DNA of 64,000 nucleotides from positions 15,758,225-15,822,224 of the forward strand of contig OZ023264.1 of assembly GCA_964006375.1 (NCBI GenBank). The letters run 5' to 3'. Shown one piece after another: positions 43,646 through 59,343 of this stretch. The notes beneath the pieces are model-generated. The model was not told where the DNA came from and searched no databases. It saw only the letters and a program-made list of their open reading frames with translations. The translations under genes were made by a program, and so were the position numbers. This DNA comes from Tillus elongatus. Its lineage: Eukaryota; Arthropoda; Insecta; Coleoptera; Cleridae. The stretch's first letter is position 1; the number at the start of each line of letters is the position of its first letter.

Positions 43646-43803
43646 TTACTCTGTTTTATTAACTCAGCGATAGTATTAATTCACTTGCTATTCTTTTATC
43701 AAACACGCTCAAATAATCCCCTAGAAATAAATAGAAACCTAGATAAAATTTATTTTTATCCTTACTTTACTCTTAAGGACATTTTAAGATTTGTTTTTAA
43801 GGA

Positions 43804-45098
43804 GTGGGCCATCTAACGTTTGGAATTTAAACTATAGGTTATTTTGAGGTTGAAGCTTCGATGACATTTCTGATTGGACAGAGAGTTAGTTTTATGTTTG
43901 ACATTTATGACATGGGTCGCTTTTCGGTTGAACAGAGTTGGGAAATATTAAAAACATATTTCCAAAGTGGTGAGTCTTCTACTCAAACTATAATAAATTT
44001 ACGGAAAAAAAAATTACAAAAAGGATGTGCCAAAGACGCAGTTTGTGGATCAATTTGTGAAGCGAGGGCGTGAAACTAGATCGTTGTTGGATAAAACAAC
44101 CCGTGCACGTACTCGTCCAGTGCGGTCAACCGAAAACATCACTGCTCTTGCTTAGAGTGTGGGTGAACAACCATCAACATCAACTCGTCATCTTTCTCAA
44201 GAATTGAACATTTCACGCACTTCTTTGAGAAGAATGTTGCATAAAGATCTCGGTATCAATGCGTACAAAGTTCAATTAGTGCAAGAGCTGAAGCCGCATG
44301 ACCATCCGATGCGTTTTCGGTTTGCTCAATGGGCCGAAGACTGCTTGATCGAAGATTAGCATATTTACCGACAAATCATCTTTTCAGATGAAGCTCAATT
44401 CCACCTCGGAGGATACGTCAATAAGCAAAATTGTCGTATCTGTGGCTCAGAAAATCCACACGTCATCGTGAAGAAACCAATGCATCTACAACGATTGACT
44501 GTCTGGTGCGGATTTTGGCCTGGCTGCATTATTGGGCTATTTTTCTTTGAAAATGAGCAAGGAAACGCCGTTACGGTGAATGGCGATCGCTACCGCGCCA
44601 TGCTAAGAGATTTTTTGTTTCCCAAAATTGAAAATTATGTCATAGGCGACATTTGGTTTCAACAGTACGGCGCAACGTGCCACACAGCCAACGTAACAAT
44701 CGATCTTTTGCGCACTGTTTTCGAAAATCGCGTGAACAGCCGAAATACTTATGTCAATTGGCCACCTCGAAGCTGCGCTTTGACTCCGTTGTACCTTTTT
44801 TGTGGGGAGCCGTTAAGGACAAGTGTTACGCTAATCATCCAGACACGATTGACGACTTGAAACATGAAATCGAAGTTGCCCCTGACAAAATAGAGGCCCA
44901 AACAATCGAAAATGTACTGAAAAATTGGACTGATTAAATGAAGTATTGTAAGGCTAGCCGTGGCAGTCATTTGAATGATGTTGCCTTCCATTCCTAAATG
45001 GAAAGGTTCAATCTTTCTAATAAACTCATAACTTTGAAAACATATTCATTACTTTTTTTATAGCCGATTTAAATTTCAAATCTTAAATGGCGCACCCG
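43804..45098 (+). mobile_element. Mariner-like element with short inverted ends (degraded)
   Basis: The left end (gtgggccatctaacgtttgg) and the right end read inward (gggtgcgccatttaagattt) form an imperfect inverted pair of about 37 bp, continuing as gaatttaaa. The transposase pseudogene fills the interior. A clean TA duplication cannot be read. At about 1.3 kb with short ends it has the classic mariner layout, unlike the long-TIR elements. Confidence 0.7.
43861..44995 (+). pseudogene. Mariner-like transposase, broken
   Basis: Pieces follow in order: an N-terminal segment (FDIYDMGRFSVEQSWEILKT), a helix-turn-helix piece (STSTRHLSQELNISRTSLRR), the first catalytic acid (IIFSDEAQFHLGGYVNKQNC), then LTVWCGFW, WFQQYGATCHTA and WPPRSCALTPLYLF. 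The second acid is tyrosine (44666-44668) and the third alanine (44777-44779), at the usual 36-residue spacing, so the centre is destroyed. There are stops or frame changes near 44070, 44155, 44358 and 44740-44800. The C-terminus reads CKASRGSHLNDVAFHS. Confidence 0.85.
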
Positions 45099-45099
45099 T

Positions 45100-46558
45100 T
45101 ATAACTACCATATTAGTAGCCTTAACTTTAATTAATCCTTATCACCTTGAAAACCCTGGTCACTTTATTCCAAAAAATTAAATAAAAAGGGAATTTTTCT
45201 GCTTATTAATTTTTTTTTAAATCTGGTAAAATAAATATGCTAGTGGTGATTACGATTAAAAGGCTGTAAGTTATTTTTTCTTTTCAATAGAATGACTTTT
45301 AAAACATATATTTGCTAAATATGGAGTACACGTTCTACTGTAATTTTTGTCGCGCTGAAAAATCTTACGACTGATTAATCTTTAAATAACTTTGATTTTA
45401 TATAGTAATCTGCGACAGTTAAGCAGTATAACTGATCATTCCACATTTAGCAAATTATAATGTGTGACTTTACACCAGTCTACATTTTATCACTGCCACT
45501 TAAAAACCCACCGGTTCTCTTTGAAATTAAAGACTTGCCAAAAGGATAAGGATATTGTCATCCGGTGTAATCTAAATCCTTAAACGATCATGCTGCTACT
45601 GCACTTCTTTCACATTATCAACCGGAAGAGAACGTGTAATGCATGTCAATAAAACTGTTTTCTGATCAATCAAGAACAAATTAACGTTGAGAGGTGGATA
45701 TCATCATTAATAACTGACACCTCTCTATAATTTGAATTTTCCTCTTTTATAATCTTTGCGTGTGTGTGAATCTCTTGGATGAGCAACGTCACTAAGTGTA
45801 CTGAGGTAACTGCAGATTAACATATCCTTCACGGATTTGCGCAAAAAGCAGATTATTAAAGTGTGAGATTAATACTACTACAAATGGTTACCGTTTTTTT
45901 CTTCCTTGAACGGGAAAAAACTTAAAAGAATATTCAACATTCATGTATTAATATTATAACATCATTATTTTGCTATATATTAGACCTATGTAACATATAA
46001 TCATTAATATAAGCGTTTGTATTTCATAATTGTTAATATTAATATTAATAACAACAGTAATATACACCGGGTCTCTGAAAAGTTATACAGAAATATCAAT
46101 AATTACACAGTTCAACAAATTTCTTTTGTTGTCCTGTTTTTCCTCCGGAATTTTGGTAATAGAGAACGTACAATTTGAGACAGAAAGAGCTTGTTTTCTT
46201 TCCCCAATATTTTTCAGATGGATTGATCCCACCCTTGCTAACTAGTTGGCTTTGCTAATTAGCGTTGGAAGAAGAATATGTTGAAGATGTGGACTGTATG
46301 TAGACTGTATTTATAACTCTAGGTGCACTAGATTCCAGAAGATTTCAATAATACACTTCTTTATATTTATATATGTTGTATTGTAAATATATACACTTTG
46401 AACTTAACATTTATTTACAATTTGCGGTTTTACACTTGATTTAATTGGTTATTCAGGAGATTTCACAATCTTATTAGCTACTTGCTATTGCATTTAACTG
46501 CGCGTATACTTTCTAAATTAAAAGAAAACACTGACTTTTCACTGTATCACTGTACGAA
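45100..46558. other. Unassigned spacer
   Basis: About 1.4 kb without recognised genes, RNA or repeats. Short open frames show no family pattern. Confidence 0.4.
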
Positions 46559-46870
46559 CGGAATTTCTGTAGGAAGATTGGAGCTTGAACTGAACTGGCT
46601 TAATCACACTAGCGATGTTTAAGTAGAAGATTGGGATCTTAGAAGTCCCAAGAAGCGATGAAGATAAGTTTCGTTGCAGAACGGCACTGTAGAATTGAAC
46701 TGGCTTAAACACACTAGCGATGTTTAAGTGGAAGATTAGGAACTCAGAGTTCCAAGGAGCGAAGAAGATGAGATCTGGCGTAGAACTTCACTGTAGAATT
46801 GAACTGGCTTAAACACGCAAGCGGTGTTTTAAGTAGAAAATTGGGAACTCGAAGTCCCAATAATTTAAGA
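46559..46870 (+). repeat. ~105-bp tandem repeat, about 2.7 units
   Basis: tgaactggct recurs at 46591, 46696 and 46800. Each unit contains a variant of aaacacactagcgatgttta and a variant of gaagattgggaactc. It may be the U3 or leader region of an LTR element, but I see no pol gene nearby. Confidence 0.7.
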
Positions 46871-47902
46871 ATTGTTTGTGTGTACGTTTCGAAAGGCTTG
46901 CTTTTATCGAGTTTTCGCGTTACGCTAAGTGACGTAGCTGACATAACATAATGTCAGTAATACAGAATGGCCAACGAGGTAGAAGCATTACTCCTAGTGA
47001 AGAAAATCCACTGGGTGCATCTAAAGAATACGTCAAAGACAGCTAAAGCTATTTACAATAAACGACCTAACGATATATAAGTATTTTTTGTATGGCATTG
47101 TTCATGCCTAAACCTAATGCGATACAGACGTCTAGAGGATAAGGATTGCCAGCAAATTGGAAAAGATTGTGAAATCCAGAGATAAATAATTCCAGGTAGA
47201 AACTTAAAGGATAGTGCAACCTAATGAAAGTAAAGAGACGGGCGTACCAATTATGTTTCTCCAACACAATTTACGAAAAAATCCACGACAATATTAAATT
47301 GGCTCTAGTTTTTAGGTCATTGTAGCATACAGGGTGATTCTGGAAACAATTTTTTTGTCAATTTGATAATAATTATTATAGTATTTAGCCCTTCCGTTGG
47401 AGAGGCGGATAGAGTATCTGGAAATAATTATTTTTCATCAATTAACATTAATTATTCTTTTGGCTATAACTACGAAATTAATGGACATATCGAATTAAAT
47501 CTTCCACGTAATCGCTTGAAAATTTATTATGATATAATAACTAATAATATTATAATAACAGTTTATTTGCCAAAAAGATATACATGGATGCATATAAAGG
47601 TACAATATTATAGTCGCGACCTATGTCATTCTATTTAAAAATTTGAAGGAAAATTGAATAGAAAGCAAGTTTTTCAAACAGGGTCCTATGGCAAGCACAA
47701 CGAAGATCAATGTGACTTAGCTATCATTTAGATTTAACCAGCAGACCTTTCTTTCTTAGACAAAACGTATTTTATCCCATTTAGTTGAGCCAAACCAAAA
47801 TTAAGTGCACTTTCATCCGAGCCCTGGGTGATTTAATACGAAATTTGAGTTTATGAAAACAGGCATCGGAATAAATTTAGCATCATACTAAAGGAAAAAA
47901 AA
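46870..47902. other. Unassigned spacer
   Basis: No recognised gene. At 47325-47345 catacagggtgattctgg resembles the inward reading of a mariner end, but I found no partner. Confidence 0.35.
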
Positions 47903-49273
47903 TCGGGATGCAGCAAGTGCGTTATAGTGAGAGTGCACATTTGAAGAATTCTTTCGAAAGTGTTATCGCTTGCTCTCTATTATCAAAAAATATTGCGTTC
48001 TAACTCCTTTTGAGGAAAATGCCCAAAACTCAATTTTCTATGAAGCTAAAGAACTAAATATTGCCATATCTATAAATAGTGTAAGTCTCTTTAAAAAAAC
48101 TTGTATTACAAGTTTCATTAAAGTTATATAGAAGGTTTCCAGAACGAAACTTAACTCATATTTAGAAACGTAAATATCTGCCAAATTATAAACGTAGCAT
48201 TTATTGTTCCTTATTACTCGCCAGTATGATTTTGTTTTTGTCAACCTAATCAAACCGGTTTTTTCAATATCAACAATAAGAAAATTATAATTTCAGACTC
48301 AAAGGTGACAAACTTATATAGGCGTTTTAAACCAAAATGAGATCTTGATCTAAACGTATAAAATCTATGCAGTATTGTTTCTCCAAATATCAAAATAAAA
48401 TATAAAAAAACATACATTCATCGAGCTGGATTCGATCGCGTAACCTTCTAGGCCGCTATCTAGGCACACGTCAACTAATGTTTTATTGCGCGATACTTTA
48501 GATCGGCTTCATGCCCGGGATATTATATTCAAAGTATACAGAATTAATAATGTTTAAGTTTAAAGATAAATGAGACTATTTTAAAATCATTTTTATAGAG
48601 ACTTGGTTTGATTTTGTTTAGATTTCTGCTATATTATGCGACCGCATAATATATCTATGCTGCGCTAAAACTGTCTTTGTGGCCGGTAGTAAAGCTACAA
48701 ATATAGTGTATTTTATTAATTGATTGAATCCCCCAATTAAATAACAATCAATTGGCCAATTTTTAATTTCATGTCGTCTGTCGTTTTTCATAATTGCGGC
48801 CGAGATTGCACGAATGTTGGTTCGGGTAGTATGTTTTCTGCCTGGTATATATTTAGTTTGGTCACCGTTGATGTGTGGTTTATACCTGCTGTATGAAATA
48901 ATCTACGCGTGGCAGTTAACTACACTGTCTGGTATGCATTGGACTTTAACCACTAAGTCGTTTCAATGCATGTCTTTGGGATTTTATTTCTAATTTGGAA
49001 AAAATTCTAAATATTGTGTACCAAATTACTTAAAATTCACAACATAGATTAATTTGCACTATTTCTAGCCACATGTAAAGTCTCATTCCAGTTACTCTGA
49101 TACTTACAAAAATATAGCGTTTTCAAAAAGTTTTCCCCAATTTTCCATCAGAAAAACTTGAGCATAAAAGCTTATTAACGAACTCTACCTCGGTTTTCGC
49201 CCAAACACGATTTTTGCCAAGTTTGATTGATATCAGTTTAGTACTTTTTGAGTTGTCGCTCGGATACATACAT

Positions 49274-49345
<72 letters not shown>

Positions 49346-49485
49346 ATATATAAACATATAAAAATTTTAACGGACCTTGGTTTTGGGTTCTATGGACCCA
49401 AAATCGCGCTCATCTGAAAAAATTTTTTCAAAAGCTTTTCATCGTGACCTCTTTATTAGCAAATTTTTCTTAATGAAAATCCGAT
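47903..49485 (-). repeat. TA-core element, body B (inverted copy of the 36-kb one)
   Basis: On the minus strand the hairpin lies near 49455-49482, the module (aaccttggttttgggttcta-like) at 49360-49450, (TA)n at 49278-49350 and body B down to gggatgcagcaagtgcgtta at 47903-47922. It matches 36330-37640 over nearly the whole body, including caatgcatgtctttgggatt and its complement. Confidence 0.75.
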
Positions 49486-49489
49486 AAGA

Positions 49490-50035
49490 ATTGCTACGAC
49501 CAAAGTAACGATTACAATGTATCGAACACGGGAAAATGAAATTTCACCATACTTTAGTGACACTGAAGATCTTGTCTATTGTAACAGTATTATGGGTTTA
49601 TCTGAATACAAACCTACTGATTGGGGGCTCTTTACTGATAGCTCCAAAAAAAAGTTTATAATGCGTGTTACACAATGGAAACCAATATGCATTTATCCCG
49701 TACTCTCATTGAACCAAACACAAAGAATATTAGGATATTAAATTAGTTCTGCAGAAAATTAATTATTACGAACATCAGTGGTCGTTCTATGTTGATTTGA
49801 AAATGGTCAATTTTTTACTTGACCGGAAAAGTGAATACTCAAAATATCCCTGTTTTATTTACCTCTGGGATAGTCGAGCAATGGAAAAGCACTAGATATA
49901 AAAATTGCGGCCGTTGAGAGAAACCGTAAGCGTCGGTAAAGCTAACGTAGTGAAAGAGCCTTTTATAAGTAGAGAGTAAATCATATGAATTTAAAAAATG
50001 AATTCTGAACATCTCCTGCATTATGATTAATGTGT
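49490..50035 (+). pseudogene. Broken piece of a repeat-associated arthropod protein
   Basis: The open part at 49517-49741 reads MYRTRENEISPYFSDTEDLV, then CNSIMGL and a DWGLFTDSSKK motif. Shifted frames downstream give QWSFYVDLKMVNFLL, then KYPCFIYLWDSRAMEKH (about 49845-49890) and a TVSVGKANVVKEPFISRE piece (49925-49975). I recognise this order (LFIDSSK, then YPCFLCLWDSRA, then NVINEPLV) from a multi-copy protein found unnamed in many arthropod genomes. Its function is unknown to me. At least two frame changes and a stop after EKH make this copy dead. Confidence 0.55.
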
Positions 50036-50756
50036 TTTTTATTTTTTATCATTATCCAAAATGAAACGATGTTATTATTTTTTAGTGTGTTGTAGCGAAA
50101 TTTGAACCAAAAATACATTATGTAGTTTCCAAATTTATAAACCTAAAATTTTGACATAGAAAATAAGATCTCCTTTTCCACCTTTCTTTACCTATCTAAT
50201 AATTAAATCATTGCCATTATTTACAACACATTGTTTACTCTCCGACGGTATGTTCCAACCACAGTTTTCTTTTTAAGCTCATATTTCTCGCAAAATAAAA
50301 AAAATTAAAAATGATAAAGACAAGCTACACCGACGGAAGGATAAACAAAAGTGTGCTAGAGTAGGTGTTAGAACAAAAATGTTTACAAAGAAATTGAGCG
50401 AAAAGAGCAAAACTTATTGGACATAGTATGCGACAGAGTAGCTTTCTGACAATTGTCTTTAAAGAGTACCTACTTCGGGAAAGGTTGGTAGACTTGAACA
50501 AAATCTGAATTAATTCCAGAAAAACTTGTTTAGTTGGACTTAACAAGAAGAAGATACTGCACACCAATTTTGAATTATTTTCTTAAAAAAGTCAATATAA
50601 TATTATTAAATTATAATAGTATTGATTTTCGTAGGTCGCTTGATGTTTAGAAATCATATCGCTAAACATGGCCCAACTTATCCCTATACGGGTTGACGTT
50701 TGACTTATTTGCTACCAATATTTCAACAAACATGTATTTAGTAGTCAAATTGTAAA
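50035..50756. other. Unassigned spacer
   Basis: No recognised gene, RNA or repeat. Confidence 0.4.
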
Positions 50757-51872
<1,116 letters not shown>

Positions 51873-51879
51873 AACTTTT

Positions 51880-53148
<1,269 letters not shown>

Positions 53149-53249
53149 AATGGTTAAGAAAATGTATATACAAAATAAAAAATTATACAACTGTTAAAAT
53201 GTCAAATTAAAAACGAACAACCAGTTCCTCACAAAATTAACCTCGTAGA

Positions 53250-54640
53250 AAATCTTTCTTCACACTCGTTTAATAATAATGAGATCGACCTCCCAAACAA
53301 GGGGTTGAAATTTGGTCTACAGTCACACAAAAAACCATATGGTAGAAATTATTGCTAGTATTGAAACAGGAATTAAAAAATTACCTGAATCTTCAAAAAA
53401 AAAATATTCGAGAAACGTATAAAAATAAAGTTTCAAAAAACTTGAAAGAAAATAAATCAACTAAAAAACAAAATTTTAATTAAACGAAAATAGTTAAGCG
53501 ATTGCGAGAGAAAGATTGTTTTTATGTTAAAGCAGATAAATGCAATAACGTTGTGATTTTGGACAAAAACGATTATAAAAATAGAGTTTGTTACGCCATA
53601 GAGACAGGACCGTATACAAAAACTAAATAAAACCCGCTTCCAAAAATGAGTTCCGACGCTAAAAATAGTCTAAAGATTTGTTACAACCTCATATCAAAAG
53701 ACTTAGGGAGAAAGTTGATAAGTTGCAAATCCCAATGTCCCCAAAAAGTACGGTCTCCCAAAAATTCATAAACCGGGAAAATCAATGAGACGTATTGTTT
53801 CGGCTATATATTCCCCGACGTAGAATTTAGCAAAATGGTTGACAAATGGGTTTAAAGGTTTGCCCCTCTAACAAAAAAGTTTTTCGGTAACACATTCACT
53901 TGAATTTATTAATAAGATTAAAGAGGCCAAATTGATTGAATGCGAGGTTTTAATCTCATTTGATGTAACCTCGTGGTTTCCGAGCGTTCCCACGAAGCAA
54001 ACTTTAACGTATTTAGAAGATTTGTTAAAAATTAATAACATAGATGAAAATGTCTGCAAAGAATATTTAACTTTAACAAACCTTTGTATTAAACAAAATA
54101 TTTTTTAATTCAACAATGAATTTTTGTAACAAACCCAAGGGCAATGGGCAACCCGCTATCGCCATTAATTGCAGACCTTTTCATGAGTAGATTTGAAACA
54201 GATCTTAAAAGTGAAAGTGACTATTTTCCTAGAATGTGGTTGCGTTACGTGGATGATTTTTTCGTAGTGTTTAACATAAACCTTTGCAGAGTAGAAGATT
54301 TTACTGTCAAATTAAACAATAAATTTGATTCTATAAAATTTACCTACGAATAAAAAATTAATAATAAATTACCCTTTCTAGATGTACTAGTTATCAAGAA
54401 TAAAGGCACTTTATATCTCGATGCCCATAGAGAGGAAACCACCACTCTAAGCTATATTCCGAACGGGTCAATCATACGTACGCACAAAAAGAATGGTCAA
54501 TCTTAAATTTTTAGTAAACAGGTTAATGAATTTTTCTTTAAGAAAAAGTAGATATACCAAAAAATTAAATTATATCAAAAAAGTGGCTGAATATAACGGA
54601 TATACTGCTTGACTAGTGGAGAAATTAATAATCAAACAGA
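53250..54640 (+). pseudogene. PLE reverse transcriptase, broken
   Basis: Following frames in turn gives KYGLPKIHKPGKSMRRIVSA (from about 53745), then LAKWLT, SFSVTHSLEFINKIKE, LISFDVTSWFPSVPTKQTL (first catalytic aspartate in FDVTS), then MGNPLSPLIADLFMSRFE, and LRYVDDFFVVF (the YVDD catalytic pair, about 54245-54270), then KLPFLDVLVI. This is the Penelope RT order, with KIHKPG before the fingers and FLDV after the palm. There are several stops and frame changes (near 53625, 53825, 53870, 54105, 54352), so it is inactive. The catalytic aspartates themselves are preserved. Confidence 0.85.
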
Positions 54641-54667
54641 AAACAAAGAAAATGTTAGCGAAATCAA

Positions 54668-57168
54668 CGACGTTTAATAATAATAATAATAATTATTATT
54701 TGGTCCTTTAGTTACAATTATTGTTAATCGGACAAGTCAAAAAACTTACAAGATAAAACTTACAAGATAAAAAAGATAAAAACGTATCACAACTTATCAA
54801 GGGGTACATGGCCAAAAATCTAAAATATAACGAGCTTTACATCACAACAAAAAACATACGTTCAGAGTGCAGCTTCATAAAATTCACTCAAACTATAAAA
54901 ACTATGAGTAATTAAAGCAACCTTCAGTTGCTTTCTAAATGTTTTTGTACAATTTGTGTCCTTCAGAGAACAAAGCAGCTAGTTGTACAAAAAGCGACCT
55001 GTATAACATGGCGACTTCTTAAAAAAAGAATGGTGACATTTATTCAGGTGAAAAGTATCTTTGTCACGAGTGTTGTACCCATGAAAATCCGAGTTGATAA
55101 CAAATTTTCTCTTGTTTTTATGAATGTAAGTTAACAGATGGAACAAATAAACTGATGTTAAAGCCATAATGTTATTTTTCTTAAAGACGTCACCACAAGA
55201 GTGCCCATAAGGTAGACTGTATATTAATATCAGGATTCGTTTCTGTAGCACAAATATTCTATGGCCGTTCGAGTATTGGCCCCAGATAACGATACCGTAA
55301 CTCAGATGTGAATAGAGTCGCGTAATAGACTTTCAGCAGATATTCCGAGCTTAAGGAATCTTTAAGCATCAAAATTGCATAAATCGCGGAATTTAATTTA
55401 TTGCACACGTGATCGATCTGGTCTATATATAACAGGCTACTGTCAATTCTAACACCCAAAAATTTTGTCACCTTTTTGAATTGCACCACATTTCCGTTCA
55501 CCAAAATAGTGCTGTCTCACCTCCTTCTTCGGTGGCAATTATGCATTTCAAGAGAAAAAGTCTTGGCATAGTTTAAAATTAGTAGATTTCTATAACACCA
55601 TTCATCAAAAGACTGTACTACTGATTTTAATGTTAATTCAGTTGCCTCCACCGTCTTGCCGTAGACAACAATAGAAGTGTCATCGGTGTACATGAAAACT
55701 TTTCCGTCTTGTATAAATTGCGGCAAATCGTGTACAAAGAGTGGGCCAATGACACTTCCCTGGGGTATGCCCATACTTACACTATATCTTTGGGAATTAA
55801 TATTATTCGCTTTCACAAGTAACTGTCTGTTGCTGAGATACGAAAGCAGAAGGTCGTTGCAAGTGCCTCTTATATCCCCATCGCCCACATCTTCTCCTTA
55901 ACAACAACAAAAAAAGGATTTACCGTGTCAAAGGCACGAGACAGGTCGAAAAATAAGGTTACTACAATGTAATTGAGGTCCATTCTTTCGTTTACATATT
56001 GAGTGTATTCGATAAGGGCAGTTTCTGTAGGATGATCAGTTCTAAATCCGTTCTGTGATGGTGATATTATATTATTAGCGTTTAAAAACTTGACCATCCT
56101 TTTATGTACTGTCCTTTCTATGATCTTTGAAAAAATGCTTAATATAGAGATGGGACGATAGTTCTCCAAATTGGTACTGTCTCCCGCCTTCAACACAGCA
56201 ACAACTACAGACAGTTTCAATATGTCAAGGAATTTTCCCAGACATATACAGGAATTTACAATCTTTGTAAGTGGTGCCGCAAGCTCAGCAGCACATTGCT
56301 TAATAATTTTTATTGGAACATCATCAAAGCCGCATGATTTTTTATTAGGAAGTTCGATGATGATGACAATAATTTCACATTCAGTTACAGGTGTTGTAAA
56401 AAGTGTTTTGGGCTTATATTGTTCGGCTATGCAGCTATCAGACACCGGGCCCCCGAAATGCAACATGAGCTTCCTCTCAGCAACACATGAAAAATATCCG
56501 GCAAGTAGCTCAGCAATTTCTACCCTACTAGTTATTTTTTTTCGTATAGTAAATTCGGAATGCAGTGCTCTCCAATAGGTTTGTTTTTCTTAAGATTAAC
56601 AAGCTACCATTGTGCTTTAGTTTTATTTGGCGCGTTACGAATACAAGATGCTGTGTAGTTTTGTTCTTCCTGTTTAATTAGGTTATTTACCTCGGCTTTC
56701 ATTAGTTTATACATAGCGTTAATGTCCCTCTCTCCGGATTGTTTTCGCATTGAATTTAAAAGCCTTAGGTCACTAAGTTTTTGTTGCATGTTTGGTGAAA
56801 ACTTGATTAGATATTTTACGTTAAAACCGGAATTTACTATTTTTTTAGTTTTCGGACAAGCTACCTCAAAGCACCAGACAAATTAAATGCCATGTCTACA
56901 TCCTCAATTTGACTTAAATAAAAATCGTATGTGCTCGCAAAACGAGTTTTAAATTCGTTCATTTCTATTTCATTTAGAGGTCGAAAGACAAATTCTCTTT
57001 TAGCTTCTATGGAAGAGTGGCCAATTCCGTTCGCTACGGGAAACGTAACTGCCTGAGCGTAATGGTCCAAGATTCCTGGATCAAAATTGTCTACAACAAC
57101 ACCCTCAATATTTGTTAACAGTTTAGAAGAGAGAAAGTCGAAAAAACTTTGTTTTCTTACCATTTGAA
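54668..57168 (-). mobile_element. 5'-truncated LINE inserted in the PLE
   Basis: On the minus strand it ends in a (TTA)/(TAAT)-type run at 54669-54700. Upstream is the pol gene. The PLE sequence before it ends atcaacgacg at about 54668 and resumes cttaccatttgaaccccg at about 57157; in the inverted PLE copy the corresponding sequence is continuous apart from about 30 bases, which were lost at the insertion. The LINE lacks its 5' endonuclease region. Confidence 0.8.
54850..57163 (-). pseudogene. Jockey/CR1-type LINE reverse transcriptase, broken
   Basis: From right to left on the minus strand: a pre-RT segment (LSSKLLTNIEGVVVDNF, about 57100), KKSCGFDDVPIKIIKQC, YRPISILSIFSKIIER, SQNGFRTDHPTETALIE, FFDLSRAFDTV (first catalytic aspartate), GIPQGSVIGPL, MYTDDTSIVV (catalytic pair, about 55675), then KFLGVRIDSS and a C-terminal part with YNTRDKDTFHL and SFFKKSPCYTGRFLYN. 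The main lesions are frame changes near 56800, 56470-56600, 55880, 55510 and 55255. The order and motifs fit jockey/CR1-like LINEs without an RNase H domain. Confidence 0.8.
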
Positions 57169-57169
57169 C

Positions 57170-57523
57170 CCCGAATTATGTAGGGTGTAGATAGCATTTA
57201 TAAAAAAATCCGACTTGCAACTAACATTTTCGACAAAAAATACTTTAAAAACTTGCCAAGTAACCCAAAAGACAAGAATAGTACGGCCAAAATGTCGATA
57301 ATGTATAAAATAAGTTGTAAAGATTGTGATCTTAAATGCATCTGACAAACAAAAATATCTATTGGAATTAGATTCAAAGAAAGTTTCGCACAATTAAGAT
57401 ATGATACTATAGGTAGACCTTCCGTCACCAAACATATTTGGGATAATAATCACCACATTATTGAGGAGAATCTAAAATTAATAAAAAATGTTAGACCACC
57501 AGGACAGCTAAACGCCTTCGAGA

Positions 57524-57530
<7 letters not shown>
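57170..57530 (+). pseudogene. GIY-YIG endonuclease domain of the plus PLE copy
   Basis: The plus frame reads MYKISCKDCDLKCI, a stop in place of the glycine-containing YVG position, then QTKISIGIRFKESFAQLRYD and HIWDNNHHIIEENLKLIKN. It matches the minus copy at 52.5 kb residue for residue over most of its length. The stop and the changed YVG motif mean it cannot work. (TA)n follows at 57525-57593. Confidence 0.8.
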
Positions 57531-57595
<65 letters not shown>

Positions 57596-57846
57596 CTAAA
57601 TATAGTAATAATAAAAAATGTATGAACCTCGCTTCGCCGTCTATGAGCAGTCACCTGATAGATTGCTTTATAAAATAAATACCGACAGAAGCACGTCCGA
57701 GAGATGATAAAAGAACACATATATTTCTGCCAAACGAAAATATGTTAATTTAGGTGTCGTTGAACCTGCCCAAATTGCTAGTGACCGACTACTTGCATAA
57801 TTGCAGAATAATATAAATAGATTTGCAGATATAAGATATTTAGAAT

Positions 57847-57890
57847 TGTTCATCCTCTGATGACGCTAACTTGGTCAGTGAAACGATCGG
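57847..57890 (+). ncRNA. Hammerhead-like motif at the PLE end
   Basis: ctctgatgacgctaac at 57847-57862 supplies a CTGATGA box, followed by a 6-bp imperfect stem (gctaac/gtcagt) and GAAA at 57872-57875, then cgatcg. The other PLE end (minus, 51925-51967) and the palindrome at 13.9-14.1 kb have the same layout. Compared with the textbook hammerhead there is one extra C between CTGATGA and the stem, so activity is doubtful. Confidence 0.4.
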
Positions 57891-57989
57891 CAGGTATTTT
57901 AAAATGTGTTGTGGTGATTTTGGTTCTCCCAGTGTGCTTATCAGTGCCTATCACAGCTTGGAATCTTAACTTGGTAAAATCTTTTATAT

Positions 57990-59104
57990 AAAATTAATAC
58001 CTAGTTATTAAATATTACATAATTATTTAATTAGAAGCCTCTTGAAGTCCAGTGTTTCTTTTCTGTATTGCCTACACTACAATTTAGTACACAAAAAGCT
58101 GGAGAAACAGGACATACCCATCGTATTAATTAAAAGGAACCTCAGAAGAAACCGTTTGACAATAGGCAATTAAAAATCTTAGTAGGTATCAATTATAAAT
58201 TACCCTAAAACATATTTTAGCAGCGACATTGGTCTTGATACCATCCCTCCGGCCTAGCAGTAGCTTACTAGATAACTAATAATTAAACACTGCCTTAAAC
58301 TTTAACATTGTGTTAATCATTCATTAGTTCACTCTGCACACCACCAGGGGACCACTCCGGTACACACGCTCCTTTGTTCTTTTGTTTTGTTTTTTGGCGC
58401 CATCTTGCCGCGGGTGAATACGGCAACCGACAATTATAGTCTCTCTGCGTAGATATATTACTTCTCAACTTTATGGGACGCTCGGAGTATCTTTGCGCCC
58501 TTTTCGTATATTATTAAAAGCAAATCAAGAAACTTACACCGATTGTCTAGGAGCTACATTGCAAGAGATGACGTCTCTATGCTAATTTCTTTAGCGCACG
58601 TTTCAGCCTTGCACATAACCTCGCTTTGCTGATCGAAGGAGAGGCCGTTTTTGGTGTATTTTTATTCAAAATTTTCACAAATAGCAACAACAAATAACTA
58701 TCGGACATTGCTGTCGCCACAGATGCCACGATCGAACTAAAGTAGGCTGGTAAACATGCTCCCAGTGTAATTTGTGACGAAATAAGGGGAAAATTATAAA
58801 ATTACATTGCTCGCTTAAACTACACTCTTTATTTGTGGCTGTGTGCCAAATCACTCGCCAGCTCATGGCCTGCTGCTACGCTGCTGTGGAAATATAGAAA
58901 TGCTACGGCTACACAAACCGCAGTTGGCTGTGCATTCTTCCATGATACATGCGATTTGCATTTATTAAAATTAATTTGTATTCCGAGAAGGCGAATTAGT
59001 GAAATTACTGAAAAAAGTTTGTAATGTAGAATTAAGATTTTTCTACCTTGCATCTAATTAGATGTTCGACCTGTAGGAAAAATTTATCTCTGATGAAATA
59101 TTGT
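57990..59104. other. Unassigned spacer
   Basis: About 1.1 kb, slightly less AT-rich than average, without recognised genes, RNA or repeats. Confidence 0.4.
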
Positions 59105-59232
59105 TTATTTTTAGTGAACTTTTATTTTAAAAAATTCACGTATAGAGAGGTATCGATGGTTAGACTTTGCAAAAATGTTTTCAAATGAGCGCGAACTACG
59201 ACCCCTAGAACCCATATCCGGGGTCAGTTTCA

Positions 59233-59310
<78 letters not shown>

Positions 59311-59343
59311 AAAAAAGTTTAAGGGCAAAGCCACAAGGAGACA

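Noticed and set aside
47325..47345. A mariner end (catacagggtgattctgg)
   Set aside because: No inverted partner or target duplication found in the surrounding kilobases.
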